The notes: generated by a model not told the origin, from the letters alone. Positions 18,138 through 28,288 are shown, counted from the first letter of the stretch. The stretch: DNA of 64,000 nt from Bdellovibrio sp. KM01 (GCF_013752535.1 NZ_CP058348.1:2108001-2172000), one strand, 5' to 3'. A program made the numbers and translations.

Positions 18138-18872
18138 CTACTTTGCGTCGGGAAAATGCGGGAGCATCAATTTGCGAACGTGTTCTTGCAACACGGGACG
18201 CTGTTCGATGGTGTAGACACTCGTATCCACCGGAGGCAATACTTCCAGCGTGATAGTACGAGTCCATACTCCCCAGTTCGGCACCCAATTTCCTTTGGGC
18301 ATAATCGCTGCTGCACCTTTGACCACGACGGGAACAATGGGTGCCTTGGCATTAATGGCAAAAATAAACGGGCCGGATTTAAAAGACCCCAGCGTTTCTT
18401 GGTGTTGGCGAGTGCCTTCGGGGGCGAGTGCAAATCTTTCGCCATTGGCGATTCTTTTTTCGGCTTCTTTATAAACTTTAAAAACTTCTTCGCGACGATT
18501 GCGGGCGATCGGCAGAATCCCTGCGCGTCTCATACCCCAACCAAAAACAGGAATATTGAAAAGTTCAATCTTTGCACCAAAGCGGAAACTTCCCAAATAT
18601 CCCGACATCGCAAAGATATCAAAGAAGCTCGTGTGATTGAAAACGTAAAGATAGCCACCTTTAGGAACATTTTCCCAACCTTTAACGATGACTTTCACTC
18701 CGAACATCCAGCACGTCGTTCGCGTCCACGCATAGACAATCTGATCTTCCAACCAGCGATTGGGATAAATAAACGTCACCAAGATCATCGCTGCGGAAGC
18801 AATTACTGTGATAATTGGCAACATGACAGTGGCCAAAAGAGAGCGCGGATAGGAAAGCAGTTTTAGAAACAT
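18138..18872 (-). CDS. plsC: 1-acyl-sn-glycerol-3-phosphate acyltransferase
   Basis: 244 residues. An N-terminal membrane anchor (about 8-35) is followed by the acyltransferase blocks: NHTSFFDIF (HX4D catalytic pair, about 78-86), FGAKIELFNIPVFGWGMRRAG, APEGTRQHQETLGSFKSG (substrate block, EGTR) and APIVPVVVKGA. PlsC makes phosphatidic acid from lysophosphatidic acid. It starts three bases after the stop of the upstream gene, so the two are translationally coupled. A second acyltransferase elsewhere in the genome cannot be excluded, so it may be a specialised paralogue. Confidence 0.9.
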   Translation of the reverse strand: MFLKLLSYPRSLLATVMLPIITVIASAAMILVTFIYPNRWLEDQIVYAWTRTTCWMFGVKVIVKGWENVPKGGYLYVFNHTSFFDIFAMSGYLGSFRFGAKIELFNIPVFGWGMRRAGILPIARNRREEVFKVYKEAEKRIANGERFALAPEGTRQHQETLGSFKSGPFIFAINAKAPIVPVVVKGAAAIMPKGNWVPNWGVWTRTITLEVLPPVDTSVYTIEQRPVLQEHVRKLMLPHFPDAK

Positions 18873-18875
18873 GAC

Positions 18876-19970
18876 TTAACTTTCAGGAAATAGACGTTTA
18901 CGAGCGGCCACACGCTGGCGCTCTTTGTAGGCTTCATGTTCTGAGGGACCTGACAGAATTTTTTCGTGTGCGGATTGATCCATGATTTGCACTTCAAAGG
19001 GATAAAAGAAACTGAAGGCCTCTTTACTTCCCTGAGGCTTAACATGGATCAACTTACGGGCGATGAATTTAATAAATTTATAATCGGAACCCGAGAAGAA
19101 ATTTTCCTTTCGCAGGAATTTTACATTCTCCCCCATCTCAGAGAGTTTTTGATCAAAGGCTGCCTGAATGGTTTTTTCATCCATCGTATCCAGTCGCTGC
19201 GCAAGTTCAGAGCAAACCTGCATAAAGACTTCGACGGGATAAAGATTGTTAGAGCTTTGATCCGGCATGATGTGCGGGAAGCTGATCACGTTTTCACGCA
19301 CCAAGAAGCGCACCACTTGAAACGTATCAAACAAATTACGAGTCACAAAGCGCACGCCAAGCTTATCAAAGATCTTCATTGCCAAGGCATCGGGCTTAGC
19401 CAAAAGCTTAATCACCGTGCTAGAGGACGTTTTAAAAGGCTTAACTTCAAAACCCAAAAGTTCAATTGATTCATGATTTTCACCATTGCACTTTAAGAAC
19501 GTTCTGTGCGTATTGCCGTCATGAAAAATAGCATCCTGAAATGGAGTCAGGATTTGTGACTGGATTTCCTCGGAAAACGAGCTAAAGAGGTCATTTTCGG
19601 CATGGACGAAAACATGGATTCCCCGCAGGATCGCGCAGGCCCAACGTTGCAAACTCACCTGATCCGGATCACTGGAGCTTGCGTACAACAATAGCTGGCG
19701 GATATCGCCAAGCTTTTTTGGGTCTAAGAATAATTCAGGAATGTCAGCGTCATTAAAGCCCAACTTCTCCACCATCAACACTAAAGCGCGGCGATGGTAG
19801 TACCAAAGTTTTTCGACATCGTTTTTTTGATTTATATCAAAACCGTAGCTCAGCAAGAATGCGGAAGCTTCGTCCAAAGATTGGATATTGAGTTTAGGGA
19901 TATCGATCGCGGAACCACCGCCAACAACTGAACCCAGTATGGAAGAATCGAATAAAAAACGTTGAGGCAT
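18876..19970 (-). CDS. TIGR04552-like protein with a RelA/SpoT-like C-terminal region
   Basis: 364 residues with no signal or membrane segment. The closest family I recall is TIGR04552, an uncharacterised delta-proteobacterial and Bdellovibrio family; this is from memory. About residues 205-240 (AMKIFDKLGVRFVTRNLFDTFQVVRFLV) resemble the RelA/SpoT synthetase segment around its DxxGxR motif. FYPFEVQIMD (about 325) followed by EHEAYKERQ resembles the EIQIRT...AEHxxYK end of that fold. The usual catalytic Asp position is not clearly retained. It is coupled to plsC three bases downstream. A nucleotide-binding or lipid-linked regulatory role is possible; function unknown. Confidence 0.6.
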   Translation of the reverse strand: MPQRFLFDSSILGSVVGGGSAIDIPKLNIQSLDEASAFLLSYGFDINQKNDVEKLWYYHRRALVLMVEKLGFNDADIPELFLDPKKLGDIRQLLLYASSSDPDQVSLQRWACAILRGIHVFVHAENDLFSSFSEEIQSQILTPFQDAIFHDGNTHRTFLKCNGENHESIELLGFEVKPFKTSSSTVIKLLAKPDALAMKIFDKLGVRFVTRNLFDTFQVVRFLVRENVISFPHIMPDQSSNNLYPVEVFMQVCSELAQRLDTMDEKTIQAAFDQKLSEMGENVKFLRKENFFSGSDYKFIKFIARKLIHVKPQGSKEAFSFFYPFEVQIMDQSAHEKILSGPSEHEAYKERQRVAARKRLFPES

Positions 19971-20016
19971 TGCCTCTATCTTATTGGGGATAGAGGCTCA
20001 GGCAAGACGCAGCGTT

Positions 20017-20667
20017 CTAGTTAAAGAGGCCACAAGATGGAACCCAGAATGACCCCATTGTTTGCTGAGTCAATGGGCTGTTATCCACCGAAGAGTAGTT
20101 TTGGAAGTAAACCGTACCAAATGCGTTTGTTGCATCGTAAGAACCCGTGAAAGCGATCCAACCCAGGCTGTCCTGGAACGTTACAGTGAATGTCTTGTTA
20201 GCTTTATTAACAGAACCCGCATAAGCCGTTGTGAACTGTACTTCATACGGCGGAATTTCTTTACCTGTCTCGGCGTCTTTAGTTCCTACCAAAGAATCTC
20301 TGATTTGAACCAATACTTTGGATGACGTTTTATCGATCTGTCCTGAAGCATCGAATCTTAAGTTCATTGTTACAAATACACCGTTAGCTTGGCTGCCCGT
20401 AGCATCGATATTGCCAAAACTAGTGCCTGGAAGAGTTGTAGATACGAAGATCTTAACTTTGCTTTCAAAAGAATTCGCCGTACTGGATTTATCGTAAATA
20501 CGACCGATGGCTGATGCACCCGTTGTACAAGTGGAGTTGGTTGTAACTTCACCACCGCGACCGGCAACACGAACGGAGGATTCGCCTTTCTTTGCGCAGG
20601 CAGCGAGTCCCATGGACAAAGCCATCACAGCACCCAGAGCAAGTTTGGTAAAGATTGACGATTTCAT
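20017..20667 (-). CDS. Lipoprotein of unknown function, 216 residues
   Basis: Starts at the ATG at 20667, where AGGAGG lies 5-6 bp upstream; a longer in-frame start would put extra residues before the signal. The lipobox is GLAAC after MKSSIFTKLALGAVMALSM. The mature part is beta-rich and Ser/Thr-rich, with alternating strands (VFVTMNLRFDASG, VTFQDSLGWIAFTG) suggesting a beta-sandwich or barrel-like fold. One cysteine near the start (STCTTG) and one near the end (PSCGLF) could form a disulfide. No family is recognised. Confidence 0.72.
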   Translation of the reverse strand: MKSSIFTKLALGAVMALSMGLAACAKKGESSVRVAGRGGEVTTNSTCTTGASAIGRIYDKSSTANSFESKVKIFVSTTLPGTSFGNIDATGSQANGVFVTMNLRFDASGQIDKTSSKVLVQIRDSLVGTKDAETGKEIPPYEVQFTTAYAGSVNKANKTFTVTFQDSLGWIAFTGSYDATNAFGTVYFQNYSSVDNSPLTQQTMGSFWVPSCGLFN

Positions 20668-20855
20668 AAAAGCCTCCTGCACAGACAAGAGGCAAGCATT
20701 GGACCAACCGGTCCCTACTTATATTCGAGATGGAGAGGATTTCACGTCTCAGAATGAGACGATGTATTGGTGACTGACAATTTCGGGAAGCAGATGATTA
20801 CTTTTAGGTCAGGGCACCCTCGCGGGAACCCCTGACTCTTATTTATATAGGAAAG

Positions 20856-23606
20856 CTATTTTACAGCTTCAATGGCTTGGAGGACTTTAACTTGAGCTGC
20901 GATCCAATTCGCACCTGTCGAATTCACCAAACCACCTTTAAGCAGTTTACCTGCGAGGTCAGCTTGCTCAGATGTCGTCAATGTCTCGATATTCAAAGTC
21001 GCATCTACTTGATGCAAGAACTCATTGATAGTCGCAGCCAAAGCCGCCTGAACTTGAGCCCGCTTTGTATCCATAGCAAAAGTCACACCCTGAGAAGACA
21101 GGATTGAAAGCAACGAGATGCGCTCTTTTGCATTCAAGAATGGAATTGGCAACTGAGCCTTTTTAGTACCGCCCTCGCCCACTTGAACATCCAAAGCCTC
21201 TTTGCTGACCAAAACCAAATCCAAAGCGATATTGCCCAACATATCGGCGTCCGCTTGTTTCACCACGTCGATTGGCAGGATCTTATTCATCACCTTCACC
21301 GTGCCATCATCGCCTTTGACCTGACCTTGGATCATTGGCAACAAATCACGAACCGCAGAGAAGATGATTTTCTTATTTGCGTCTGTGATATCTTTATAGA
21401 AATTAAGAACTTTGCCTTGTTGTTCATCTGTTAAAGAATACTCCCGACCGGCCAAAGTTTTACCTTTCGCCAGGATCCCGCTCTCCTTCAAAGCTGTGAC
21501 TTCTTTTTCAAACCAGTCGACATCGATCTGACCTTGAGAGTTGCGCAGTAAACCATTCAACATAGCCGCGTAACCACCAACTTTATCAGAGATGCCGTCA
21601 AGACCTTGAAGGTATTTAGCGGTCTCTGCCAAGTGAGCTAAACGCAACTCTGCAAATGATGAATCTTGGCCCGTGCGCGCCGTTAGGATATTTCCGCTTT
21701 TCACGGCATCCAATGACACCAATGCCGGAACTTTCGCAGAGCCCGTACCTATTACTTGGGAAATATCAAACAAGGCGTCGCCCACGAATCCATAGTCGAT
21801 CGCAGCTGTGCCCCATTTGTAGGTGTCTTTAAGAACGTTATCCAGGTTATTCACCACATCTGGCTGATCACCCGGATACATACGACCTATGATCGATACG
21901 AACAAGACTTTTACCAAACCTGTTTTTTCGTCACGGCCATCCAAGTACTTTCTAAGCAATGGATTGTTCCCGTTATCAAAACGCTCACAACCATAGATCG
22001 ACATCTTTTGGCTGTTCGCCAACGAAATATCTTCGTCCGTACAGAACTGAGAGACCTTAGGATCCAGAGCTTTGTCATCCTCAGAATAAGCCCAGTCCAT
22101 CGCCATCTTGTCATAAGAAAGAGGCGCGTGTTTGATGTAAGCTGCACTTAACACATTATCAATGCCACTGACGTAGTCCATGATACTTGTTGTTGTTTCA
22201 AGCCCCGGATGATTCAGGTTTTTCAAATACGTTTTTGCGGAATCATAGATTTCTTTCGTTGTCGCTTTCGCCGAGAACGATCCCGCGAAATTATGACGAA
22301 GACCCAAAGCGTGTCCCAACTCATGGGCTACAGTCGCACGAACACTGTCTTGACCTAAGCGCAATCTTTGAGAATCCGAAGCCTCACGAGTCAGCTTCTG
22401 CAATTCCTTAAGAGTGTCACTAAAATCACAGGCCATAGCACCCGTTGCCACCGGTGAACCACCGTTGAGCAATACCAGGTCAGCAGAGCCGACTTTCGTA
22501 AACACGGAAGGCATGAACACCTGAGCGCGCAACAACTCCCCCGTCAAGGGATCAGACTGACTGATGGCATAGGCGGCACCCGCATCAAGCCATGTCACCC
22601 AGCGCACCATGATCGTGTGATCTTTAGGTGGAGCTTGCGGATCAACGCCGGTTTCAACAGCGACCACATCTTTACCGAACACTTTATTCCAGTAAAGGGC
22701 GCCTTCTTTAACGGCTTGAACGTAATCTTCTGGAACTGCGGCAGAGATGCGCACTGTGATTGGTTCGCGATCGTCAGAGATATCCCATTTAGCGATATAT
22801 TTAGTAACATCTTTGCTCATCGCTGCTTTCGCCACGCGAGTCACAAAGAACCCAACCGAGCGAGACGCATCGGCAACCTTAGGTTTGAACTTAGATTGCA
22901 AACGGTAAGCGCGGATTTGGATATTCATATCCAAAGTTTCTTCAACGCTTTCAATGGCGATTTTGTTAGCCCCGGCACCCTTACCTTGAAGGCTTTGGAT
23001 TTTAGAAACCTGCTCAAGCTCGATGCTGTTGTTCGTGATTTTGATGTTACGCGTATACGAATCCAAAACCGGAATAGATGGCAAAGAAGTCTCTGTCAGA
23101 GCTTCATTCAAACCCGGGCCGGAATCGATATCATAGGAATTCTGCGCGATCAGAGTTTTGAGTCCACGACCCCAATCAAAAGTGATTGTCTCTGTGTCCT
23201 CACCCACGATGCGGAATGTTTGCACCAGGCTTTCGGTTTTAAGCTCGTCGTAAATGCTGTTGTAGTTTTGCCCTAAAAGCGCCAAGCGGCTGCCGGATTT
23301 TTCGAAGCTTACCACTTGTGGCTTAAGATCATACCACTGCGGAGTTGATCCTCCGGTTTTGCCTGAAGCGATCAACAAAAAGATTTTACCCAAAGAGGAT
23401 TTATTGATCGTTAGGCACGTCGCTTTTTCGCACTGGGCCGCGATCTCCGCAGATTGAGTTCCTGGAATCGAGAAGGAATCTACGATTTGCTTGGGAGCTT
23501 GCTTTTTCTCTATGAGGGAACTCACCTCAAACCCGTTTGTACAACCGGTTACAAAGATGATTGAAAGCAGTGCGCCGAAGACAGAAATGTTTTTAGAAAA
23601 GGACAT
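20856..23606 (-). CDS. Zinc metalloprotease lipoprotein (EcxA/DUF5117-like metzincin)
   Basis: 916 residues. The signal ends in the lipobox FVTGC. The catalytic zinc motif is the full metzincin form HELGHALGLRHN (about 430), with the Met-turn in SIMDYVSG further on. The preceding strand with MVRWVTWLDAGAAYAISQSDPLTGELLRAQVFM matches zinc-dependent metalloproteases of the DUF4953/DUF5117 (EcxA zinc-binding) group. About 250 residues precede the catalytic part and over 400 mainly helical residues follow. Its lipid anchor and size suit an envelope protease used on prey or self proteins. It is monocistronic and followed by a divergent transporter gene. Confidence 0.9.
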   Translation of the reverse strand: MSFSKNISVFGALLSIIFVTGCTNGFEVSSLIEKKQAPKQIVDSFSIPGTQSAEIAAQCEKATCLTINKSSLGKIFLLIASGKTGGSTPQWYDLKPQVVSFEKSGSRLALLGQNYNSIYDELKTESLVQTFRIVGEDTETITFDWGRGLKTLIAQNSYDIDSGPGLNEALTETSLPSIPVLDSYTRNIKITNNSIELEQVSKIQSLQGKGAGANKIAIESVEETLDMNIQIRAYRLQSKFKPKVADASRSVGFFVTRVAKAAMSKDVTKYIAKWDISDDREPITVRISAAVPEDYVQAVKEGALYWNKVFGKDVVAVETGVDPQAPPKDHTIMVRWVTWLDAGAAYAISQSDPLTGELLRAQVFMPSVFTKVGSADLVLLNGGSPVATGAMACDFSDTLKELQKLTREASDSQRLRLGQDSVRATVAHELGHALGLRHNFAGSFSAKATTKEIYDSAKTYLKNLNHPGLETTTSIMDYVSGIDNVLSAAYIKHAPLSYDKMAMDWAYSEDDKALDPKVSQFCTDEDISLANSQKMSIYGCERFDNGNNPLLRKYLDGRDEKTGLVKVLFVSIIGRMYPGDQPDVVNNLDNVLKDTYKWGTAAIDYGFVGDALFDISQVIGTGSAKVPALVSLDAVKSGNILTARTGQDSSFAELRLAHLAETAKYLQGLDGISDKVGGYAAMLNGLLRNSQGQIDVDWFEKEVTALKESGILAKGKTLAGREYSLTDEQQGKVLNFYKDITDANKKIIFSAVRDLLPMIQGQVKGDDGTVKVMNKILPIDVVKQADADMLGNIALDLVLVSKEALDVQVGEGGTKKAQLPIPFLNAKERISLLSILSSQGVTFAMDTKRAQVQAALAATINEFLHQVDATLNIETLTTSEQADLAGKLLKGGLVNSTGANWIAAQVKVLQAIEAVK

Positions 23607-23713
23607 TATGAAGCCCCTCCATTTTTCAGGTGTCTTTATCTCAAAAAAAGGCCAAGATCAAAAGGCACCTTAGAAAAAAGTAGCAATCGTCAACCTTTTG
23701 TACAGAGAGGCTT

Positions 23714-25144
23714 ATGGCTCAAACAGCAGAGAAAACATTTTTTGGACATCCCCGTGCCTTGTTCACACTTTTCTTCACGGAAATGTGGGAACGATTCTCG
23801 TTTTACGGGATGAGAGCGCTTCTAGTGCTCTATATGGCTCAATACCTTTTTATTGAGGCAGACAAAGGAAAAGATGTTTGGGGATACGGATTTTTGAAAT
23901 CTGGAATTGAAAGCACTTTTGGCCCGGTTTCAGCGCAGGCTTTGTCTTCCCATATTTATGGGCTGTATATGGGCCTTGTGTATTTTACACCATTTTTTGG
24001 TGGAATCATCGCTGACCGCTACTGGGGCAAGCGCCGCTCGGTGTACGTCGGTGGGATCTTGATGGCCATCGGTCACTTTTTGATGGCGATCGAAAGCATG
24101 TTCTTCTTGGCCTTGCTGTTTATTATCGCGGGCAACGGGTTCTTTAAACCTAATATTTCTACTCAAGTCGGAGAGCTTTACCCTGCGGGCGACAAGCGCC
24201 GTGATGGTGCTTTCACATTGTTCTACATGGGTATCAACTTGGGTGCGTTCTTCTCTCCATTGGTTTGCGGAACCTTGGGACAAAAAGTTGGCTGGCACTG
24301 GGGCTTTGGTGCTGCTGGCATCGGGATGCTTGCTGGTTTGGTGATCTATCACTTCGGCGGCAAACACTTGCCATCATCTGAGCACAAAGTTTCTGTGAAA
24401 GAAGTTGAAGCCGCGGCGAAAAAACCACTGACTAAAAATGAGTGGAAGCGTACGTGGGCATTGACGTTTATGTGTGCGATCACGATTTTCTTCTGGGGTG
24501 TTTACGAACAACAAGGCAATACTTTGCAGTTGTTTGCAGATCAATCCACTGATTGGAATTTCTTTGGTTGGGAAATGCCTTCCACTTGGTACCAATCATT
24601 CAACCCCTTCATCATCTTTATCTTTGCACCGATCTTAGATCGTGCTTGGGCATGGCAATCTCGCAAAGGCAAAGAAAACACAACGGCTATGAAGATGGCG
24701 ATTGGTTGCTTCCTAGGAACTGCAGCGTTGATCGTGATGTTCATGGCGGCACAATCTGTGGGTGACGGCAAAGGCACGGCCCTTTGGTTGCTAGGCTCAA
24801 CGTTCATGCTGACTATCGGTGAGCTTTACCTTTCTCCGATTGGTCTATCATTAGTAACGAAAGTTTCTCCAACGAAGATCGTTTCTATGATGATGGGTGT
24901 TTGGTTCTTGGCTTCATTCTTCGGAAACACTGTTTCTGGTTGGATTGGCGCTCTTTACGACAAAATGCCTAAGGATAACTTCTTCCTTTTACTTGCGGCC
25001 CTTGGCTTTGTTCCCGGCGTGATGTTCTTTATCTGCAACAAGGTTCTGACGAACTCTTTAAATGCTGATGATGAAGGTCCAGAACCGAAACACACTGGTA
25101 GATCAAGCTCAGGCATCGGACCTCATGCCGAAGTGACTGTATAA
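23714..25144 (+). CDS. Proton-coupled oligopeptide transporter (POT/PTR2 family)
   Basis: 476 residues with about 14 hydrophobic segments. The family signature FFTEMWERFSFYGMRALLVLYM (about 20-40) carries the ExxERFxYY-type proton and substrate motif. FTPFFGGIIADRYWGKRRSV and TLFYMGINLGAFFSPLVCGTLG are the PTR2 loops. It imports di- and tripeptides with protons across the inner membrane. A ribosome site GAGAGG lies 4-5 bp before the ATG. It is divergent from the metzincin lipoprotein gene, and a predator that digests prey protein would need such uptake; the link is inference. Confidence 0.93.
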   Translation: MAQTAEKTFFGHPRALFTLFFTEMWERFSFYGMRALLVLYMAQYLFIEADKGKDVWGYGFLKSGIESTFGPVSAQALSSHIYGLYMGLVYFTPFFGGIIADRYWGKRRSVYVGGILMAIGHFLMAIESMFFLALLFIIAGNGFFKPNISTQVGELYPAGDKRRDGAFTLFYMGINLGAFFSPLVCGTLGQKVGWHWGFGAAGIGMLAGLVIYHFGGKHLPSSEHKVSVKEVEAAAKKPLTKNEWKRTWALTFMCAITIFFWGVYEQQGNTLQLFADQSTDWNFFGWEMPSTWYQSFNPFIIFIFAPILDRAWAWQSRKGKENTTAMKMAIGCFLGTAALIVMFMAAQSVGDGKGTALWLLGSTFMLTIGELYLSPIGLSLVTKVSPTKIVSMMMGVWFLASFFGNTVSGWIGALYDKMPKDNFFLLLAALGFVPGVMFFICNKVLTNSLNADDEGPEPKHTGRSSSGIGPHAEVTV

Positions 25145-25294
25145 CTGTCCCACATGCCAAGAGTGCGCGGCGCGCATTGCGTCCTCTTGGCTGTCTCCCT
25201 ATTGTAATTAAATAAATTTAAATAATCAAAAAGGGTGTGAAGCCAGTCTTCATAGTGTTAGGAATTTGCAGGGTCGCTTTTTCAGGGGGAATCT

Positions 25295-26059
25295 ATGCCT
25301 TTGAAAGTAGGACTTTTCGGATTTGGAAGAACAGGATCTGTTGTTGCAAAAGAGATCACTAACGATCCTTCTTTGTCTTTAAGGTGGGTGTGCCGTAGGA
25401 ATACAGATCCCTCCATCCCCTTTGCCAGCAGAGTTCTGGGATACACCGAAGATTTCGCTCCATTTATTTCTTTTGACGAAATGGATGACTCCTTTTTAAG
25501 GGCGAATCCGGTTGATTTGGTTATTGATTTTTCTTCGGGCAACACAACTTCGATATACGAAAAAATAGCGGCGTTTAATATTAAAGTCGTCAGCGCAATT
25601 TCAAATTATTCCAGTGAAGAAATTGAAAAGGTTAAATCCGCCAGTCAAGGAACTGCCATTTTATATTCTCCCAATATTACTTTGGGAATTAACTGGCTCA
25701 TCATGGCTTCCAAAATTCTGAAACAGATGATTCCTCACGCAGATATCGAAGTGATCGAAGAACACTTCAGACAAAAGAAAGATATCTCTGGAACAGCCCT
25801 CAAGTTGGCTCGTCATCTTGATTTAGATCCTCAAGAGCATGTAAATTCCATTCGTGTGGGTGGCATCGTAGGCAAACACGAAGTTATTTTTGGCTTACCT
25901 TACCAAACTATTCGATTGGTCCACGAAAGCATCAATCGCGCTGCCTTTGGAACCGGTGCAATTTTCGCAGCGAAATGGCTCCAATCTCAGCCCCAAGGAT
26001 TTTATTCGATGGAGCAAGCGCTTCAACAATCTTTTAAAAGCCGATTACAGGAAATCTAA
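25295..26059 (+). CDS. Dihydrodipicolinate reductase-like protein (DapB superfamily)
   Basis: 254 residues. The N-terminal Rossmann motif is LFGFGRTGSVVAKEI. SPNITLGINWL and VIEEHFRQKKDISGTAL match the DapB signature regions, keeping the catalytic His (EEH) and Lys (QK) but lacking the usual Pro before SGTA. The C-terminal part ends in the expected AFGTGAIFAAKWL. DapB reduces the cyclic dihydrodipicolinate in lysine and diaminopimelate synthesis. At this length it is close to true DapB. No other lysine gene is adjacent. Its stop overlaps the convergent otsAB stop by 4 bp. It could be dapB itself or a paralogue. Confidence 0.75.
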   Translation: MPLKVGLFGFGRTGSVVAKEITNDPSLSLRWVCRRNTDPSIPFASRVLGYTEDFAPFISFDEMDDSFLRANPVDLVIDFSSGNTTSIYEKIAAFNIKVVSAISNYSSEEIEKVKSASQGTAILYSPNITLGINWLIMASKILKQMIPHADIEVIEEHFRQKKDISGTALKLARHLDLDPQEHVNSIRVGGIVGKHEVIFGLPYQTIRLVHESINRAAFGTGAIFAAKWLQSQPQGFYSMEQALQQSFKSRLQEI

Positions 26060-28242
26060 GAGAGGGCAGAAGCAAGGCTCCACAGCCACTGCGTGACGTC
26101 TTTTTGCGACGACAGGCGGTATTGCGCCAGCGTTTGACCTTCACCCACTTTCACAGAAACACCAGCTCCATCAAGCGCCTCAAACATATCTTCATCCGTG
26201 CGATCATCTCCCACACAAAGGAAGGGCACAGAGTTCGCTTGCTGTCGCAACCAACGCAGAAAACTTCCTTTATTGCATTCGATCGCTTTTGCTTCGACGA
26301 TCGCTTTACCGATATTCACAGTGACGGGCTGATTCGCCATACCTAACTGCAACTCATCATCCAACTTTTTACTTTGGAAGGAAGCAAAGTCCTGAGGAGA
26401 TAGACGGAAATGCCATACCAAGCTGGCCTTTTTCTTTTCAACGAATGAAAGAGGAACTTTTTCGGCATAATCATTCATGACTTTTTCAATGTGCGGATAC
26501 CAAGAATTAATATCAGAGGAAATACGCGTCTTCCAATCTTCCCCAATTAACTTTACGAAAGCTCCATGTTCAGCGGCCAAATTTACTTTCATACCTTGAA
26601 ACTGACTATCCAGAAACTCTCGATTTCTCCCACTTAAAATAAACAGATCTGTTTTTTCAGCCAATGCCGAAAGTGCCTTACGAGTCTCTTCAATTAACAC
26701 CACTTGATCGGGCCGCTTCATAATTGACACCAACGTGCCATCATAATCCAATAGCACAGCAATTCGAGGACTGGCGATGAACTTTACAAAATCATTATTC
26801 CAATCTTCCTTACGAATAGGCATTGGTTTCGGAATACGACGAGGTGTAAGAATTGTATTCTCCAAATCGTGAATAAATCCTTGAGCCCATTTTGTCGAAG
26901 AGTACTTAGACAAAATATCCTGCAGATGCGAAATTCTATCTAGACGCTCCTCAAATTCCATATCGTGAGCCTTTTTAATAGCATCCGCAATGGAATCCAC
27001 GTCCCATGGATTTACCAACAAAGCATCACTTAGTAACGACGCTGCTCCGGCAAACTCACTCAAGATTAAAGATCCCGGCGTCTTAAGATCTTGTGCCATC
27101 ACATATTCCATGGCCACCAAGTTCATCCCATCCCGCTTACTGGTCACAAGAATCGCACTGGCCGATCGATACAATGCCAATAATTCCGTCTCTTGAACAG
27201 AGTTGTAAACGTAATGAACCGGATTGTGAGACGGTGTTCCGAACTCTCCGTTTATCGAGCCAACAAGATGCTCGACTTCTTTGCGGATGCTCATATAAGC
27301 AGGAACGTCTTCACGCGTGGGAATTGCAATTTGCAACAACGACACGCGCTCACGAAGCTCTGGATATTTCCTAAGAGCGTGTTGCAATCCGCGAAGCTTC
27401 AACTCCAAACCTTTGCTGTAATCCAAGCGATCAATCCCCACGATAACGAAAGGACTGGAATGCTGACGACGGTATTCCTCAACTTTGGCTTCAACTTCTG
27501 GGGTTTGAGATTTTTCGCGAAATTCATCACTCTCGATACTGATAGGATAAACTCCCAACTGCGTGCGATGACCTTCGTATTGGGCTTGAATAAAGTTTGC
27601 TTCTACACCCAAAACCATTTTCAAAGCCACGATGAATTGTCGCAAATAAGAATATTCGTGGAAGCCAATCAAATCACAAGCCAACACTCCACTGAGCAAT
27701 TCTTCGCGCACAGGAATTTGCCTAAAGAGCTCGGCACTTGGAAATGGAATATGAAGGAAAAATCCAATTTTCACCTCGGGGCACAGATCACGAAGCATCT
27801 TAGGCAATAGAAAGAAATGAAAGTCATGAATCCACACTGTGTCACCAGCTTGCGCGACTTCGGCGATTTGCTGAGCCATCAATTTATTGGCCTCTTGGTA
27901 GAACTCCCAATTGCTGCGATTAAAATTGGCGAGGTGGGACTCGTAGTGAAATAACGGCCACAAAATATCATTAGCGAAACCGTTATAATATTTCTCATAA
28001 ACATCTTTATCCAAATACACCGGATAGCAGTTTACATTTGCTTCCGTATTCTTAACTAAGTTGTGCATTTTTAAGGCATGATCTTCATTCGTTTCAAAGC
28101 CAAACCACGAGAAGTTTTCACTGCGACTCACCCCCATCAACGCTGAGACAAGTCCTCCACTTCCCCGCTTGAGGTCACCATTTTCATTGATGCTGTATGG
28201 CAAGCGATTGCTCACAAAGATGCGTTGGGGCTTTCTAATCAT
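26056..28242 (-). CDS. Bifunctional trehalose-6-phosphate synthase / phosphatase
   Basis: 728 residues. The N-terminal GT20 OtsA domain (1 to about 460) starts with IFVSNRLPYSINENGDLKRGSGGL and has VWIHDFHFFLLPKML and GIDRLDYSKGLELK. The C-terminal OtsB HAD domain (about 490-728) has LLDYDGTLVSI, then SGRNREFL and CVGDDRTDEDMFEAL. It makes trehalose from UDP- or GDP-glucose and glucose-6-phosphate. A ribosome site (GGAGG, 5-6 bp) precedes the start. It is divergent from the GH15 gene 46 bp away, so the two likely share a regulatory region. The fused architecture resembles yeast and some bacterial bifunctional enzymes. Confidence 0.94.
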   Translation of the reverse strand: MIRKPQRIFVSNRLPYSINENGDLKRGSGGLVSALMGVSRSENFSWFGFETNEDHALKMHNLVKNTEANVNCYPVYLDKDVYEKYYNGFANDILWPLFHYESHLANFNRSNWEFYQEANKLMAQQIAEVAQAGDTVWIHDFHFFLLPKMLRDLCPEVKIGFFLHIPFPSAELFRQIPVREELLSGVLACDLIGFHEYSYLRQFIVALKMVLGVEANFIQAQYEGHRTQLGVYPISIESDEFREKSQTPEVEAKVEEYRRQHSSPFVIVGIDRLDYSKGLELKLRGLQHALRKYPELRERVSLLQIAIPTREDVPAYMSIRKEVEHLVGSINGEFGTPSHNPVHYVYNSVQETELLALYRSASAILVTSKRDGMNLVAMEYVMAQDLKTPGSLILSEFAGAASLLSDALLVNPWDVDSIADAIKKAHDMEFEERLDRISHLQDILSKYSSTKWAQGFIHDLENTILTPRRIPKPMPIRKEDWNNDFVKFIASPRIAVLLDYDGTLVSIMKRPDQVVLIEETRKALSALAEKTDLFILSGRNREFLDSQFQGMKVNLAAEHGAFVKLIGEDWKTRISSDINSWYPHIEKVMNDYAEKVPLSFVEKKKASLVWHFRLSPQDFASFQSKKLDDELQLGMANQPVTVNIGKAIVEAKAIECNKGSFLRWLRQQANSVPFLCVGDDRTDEDMFEALDGAGVSVKVGEGQTLAQYRLSSQKDVTQWLWSLASALS

Positions 28243-28288
28243 TCTTCCTCCGTTTAGAATCAGAGTTGCATCACAGAAAGGTTTCGCG

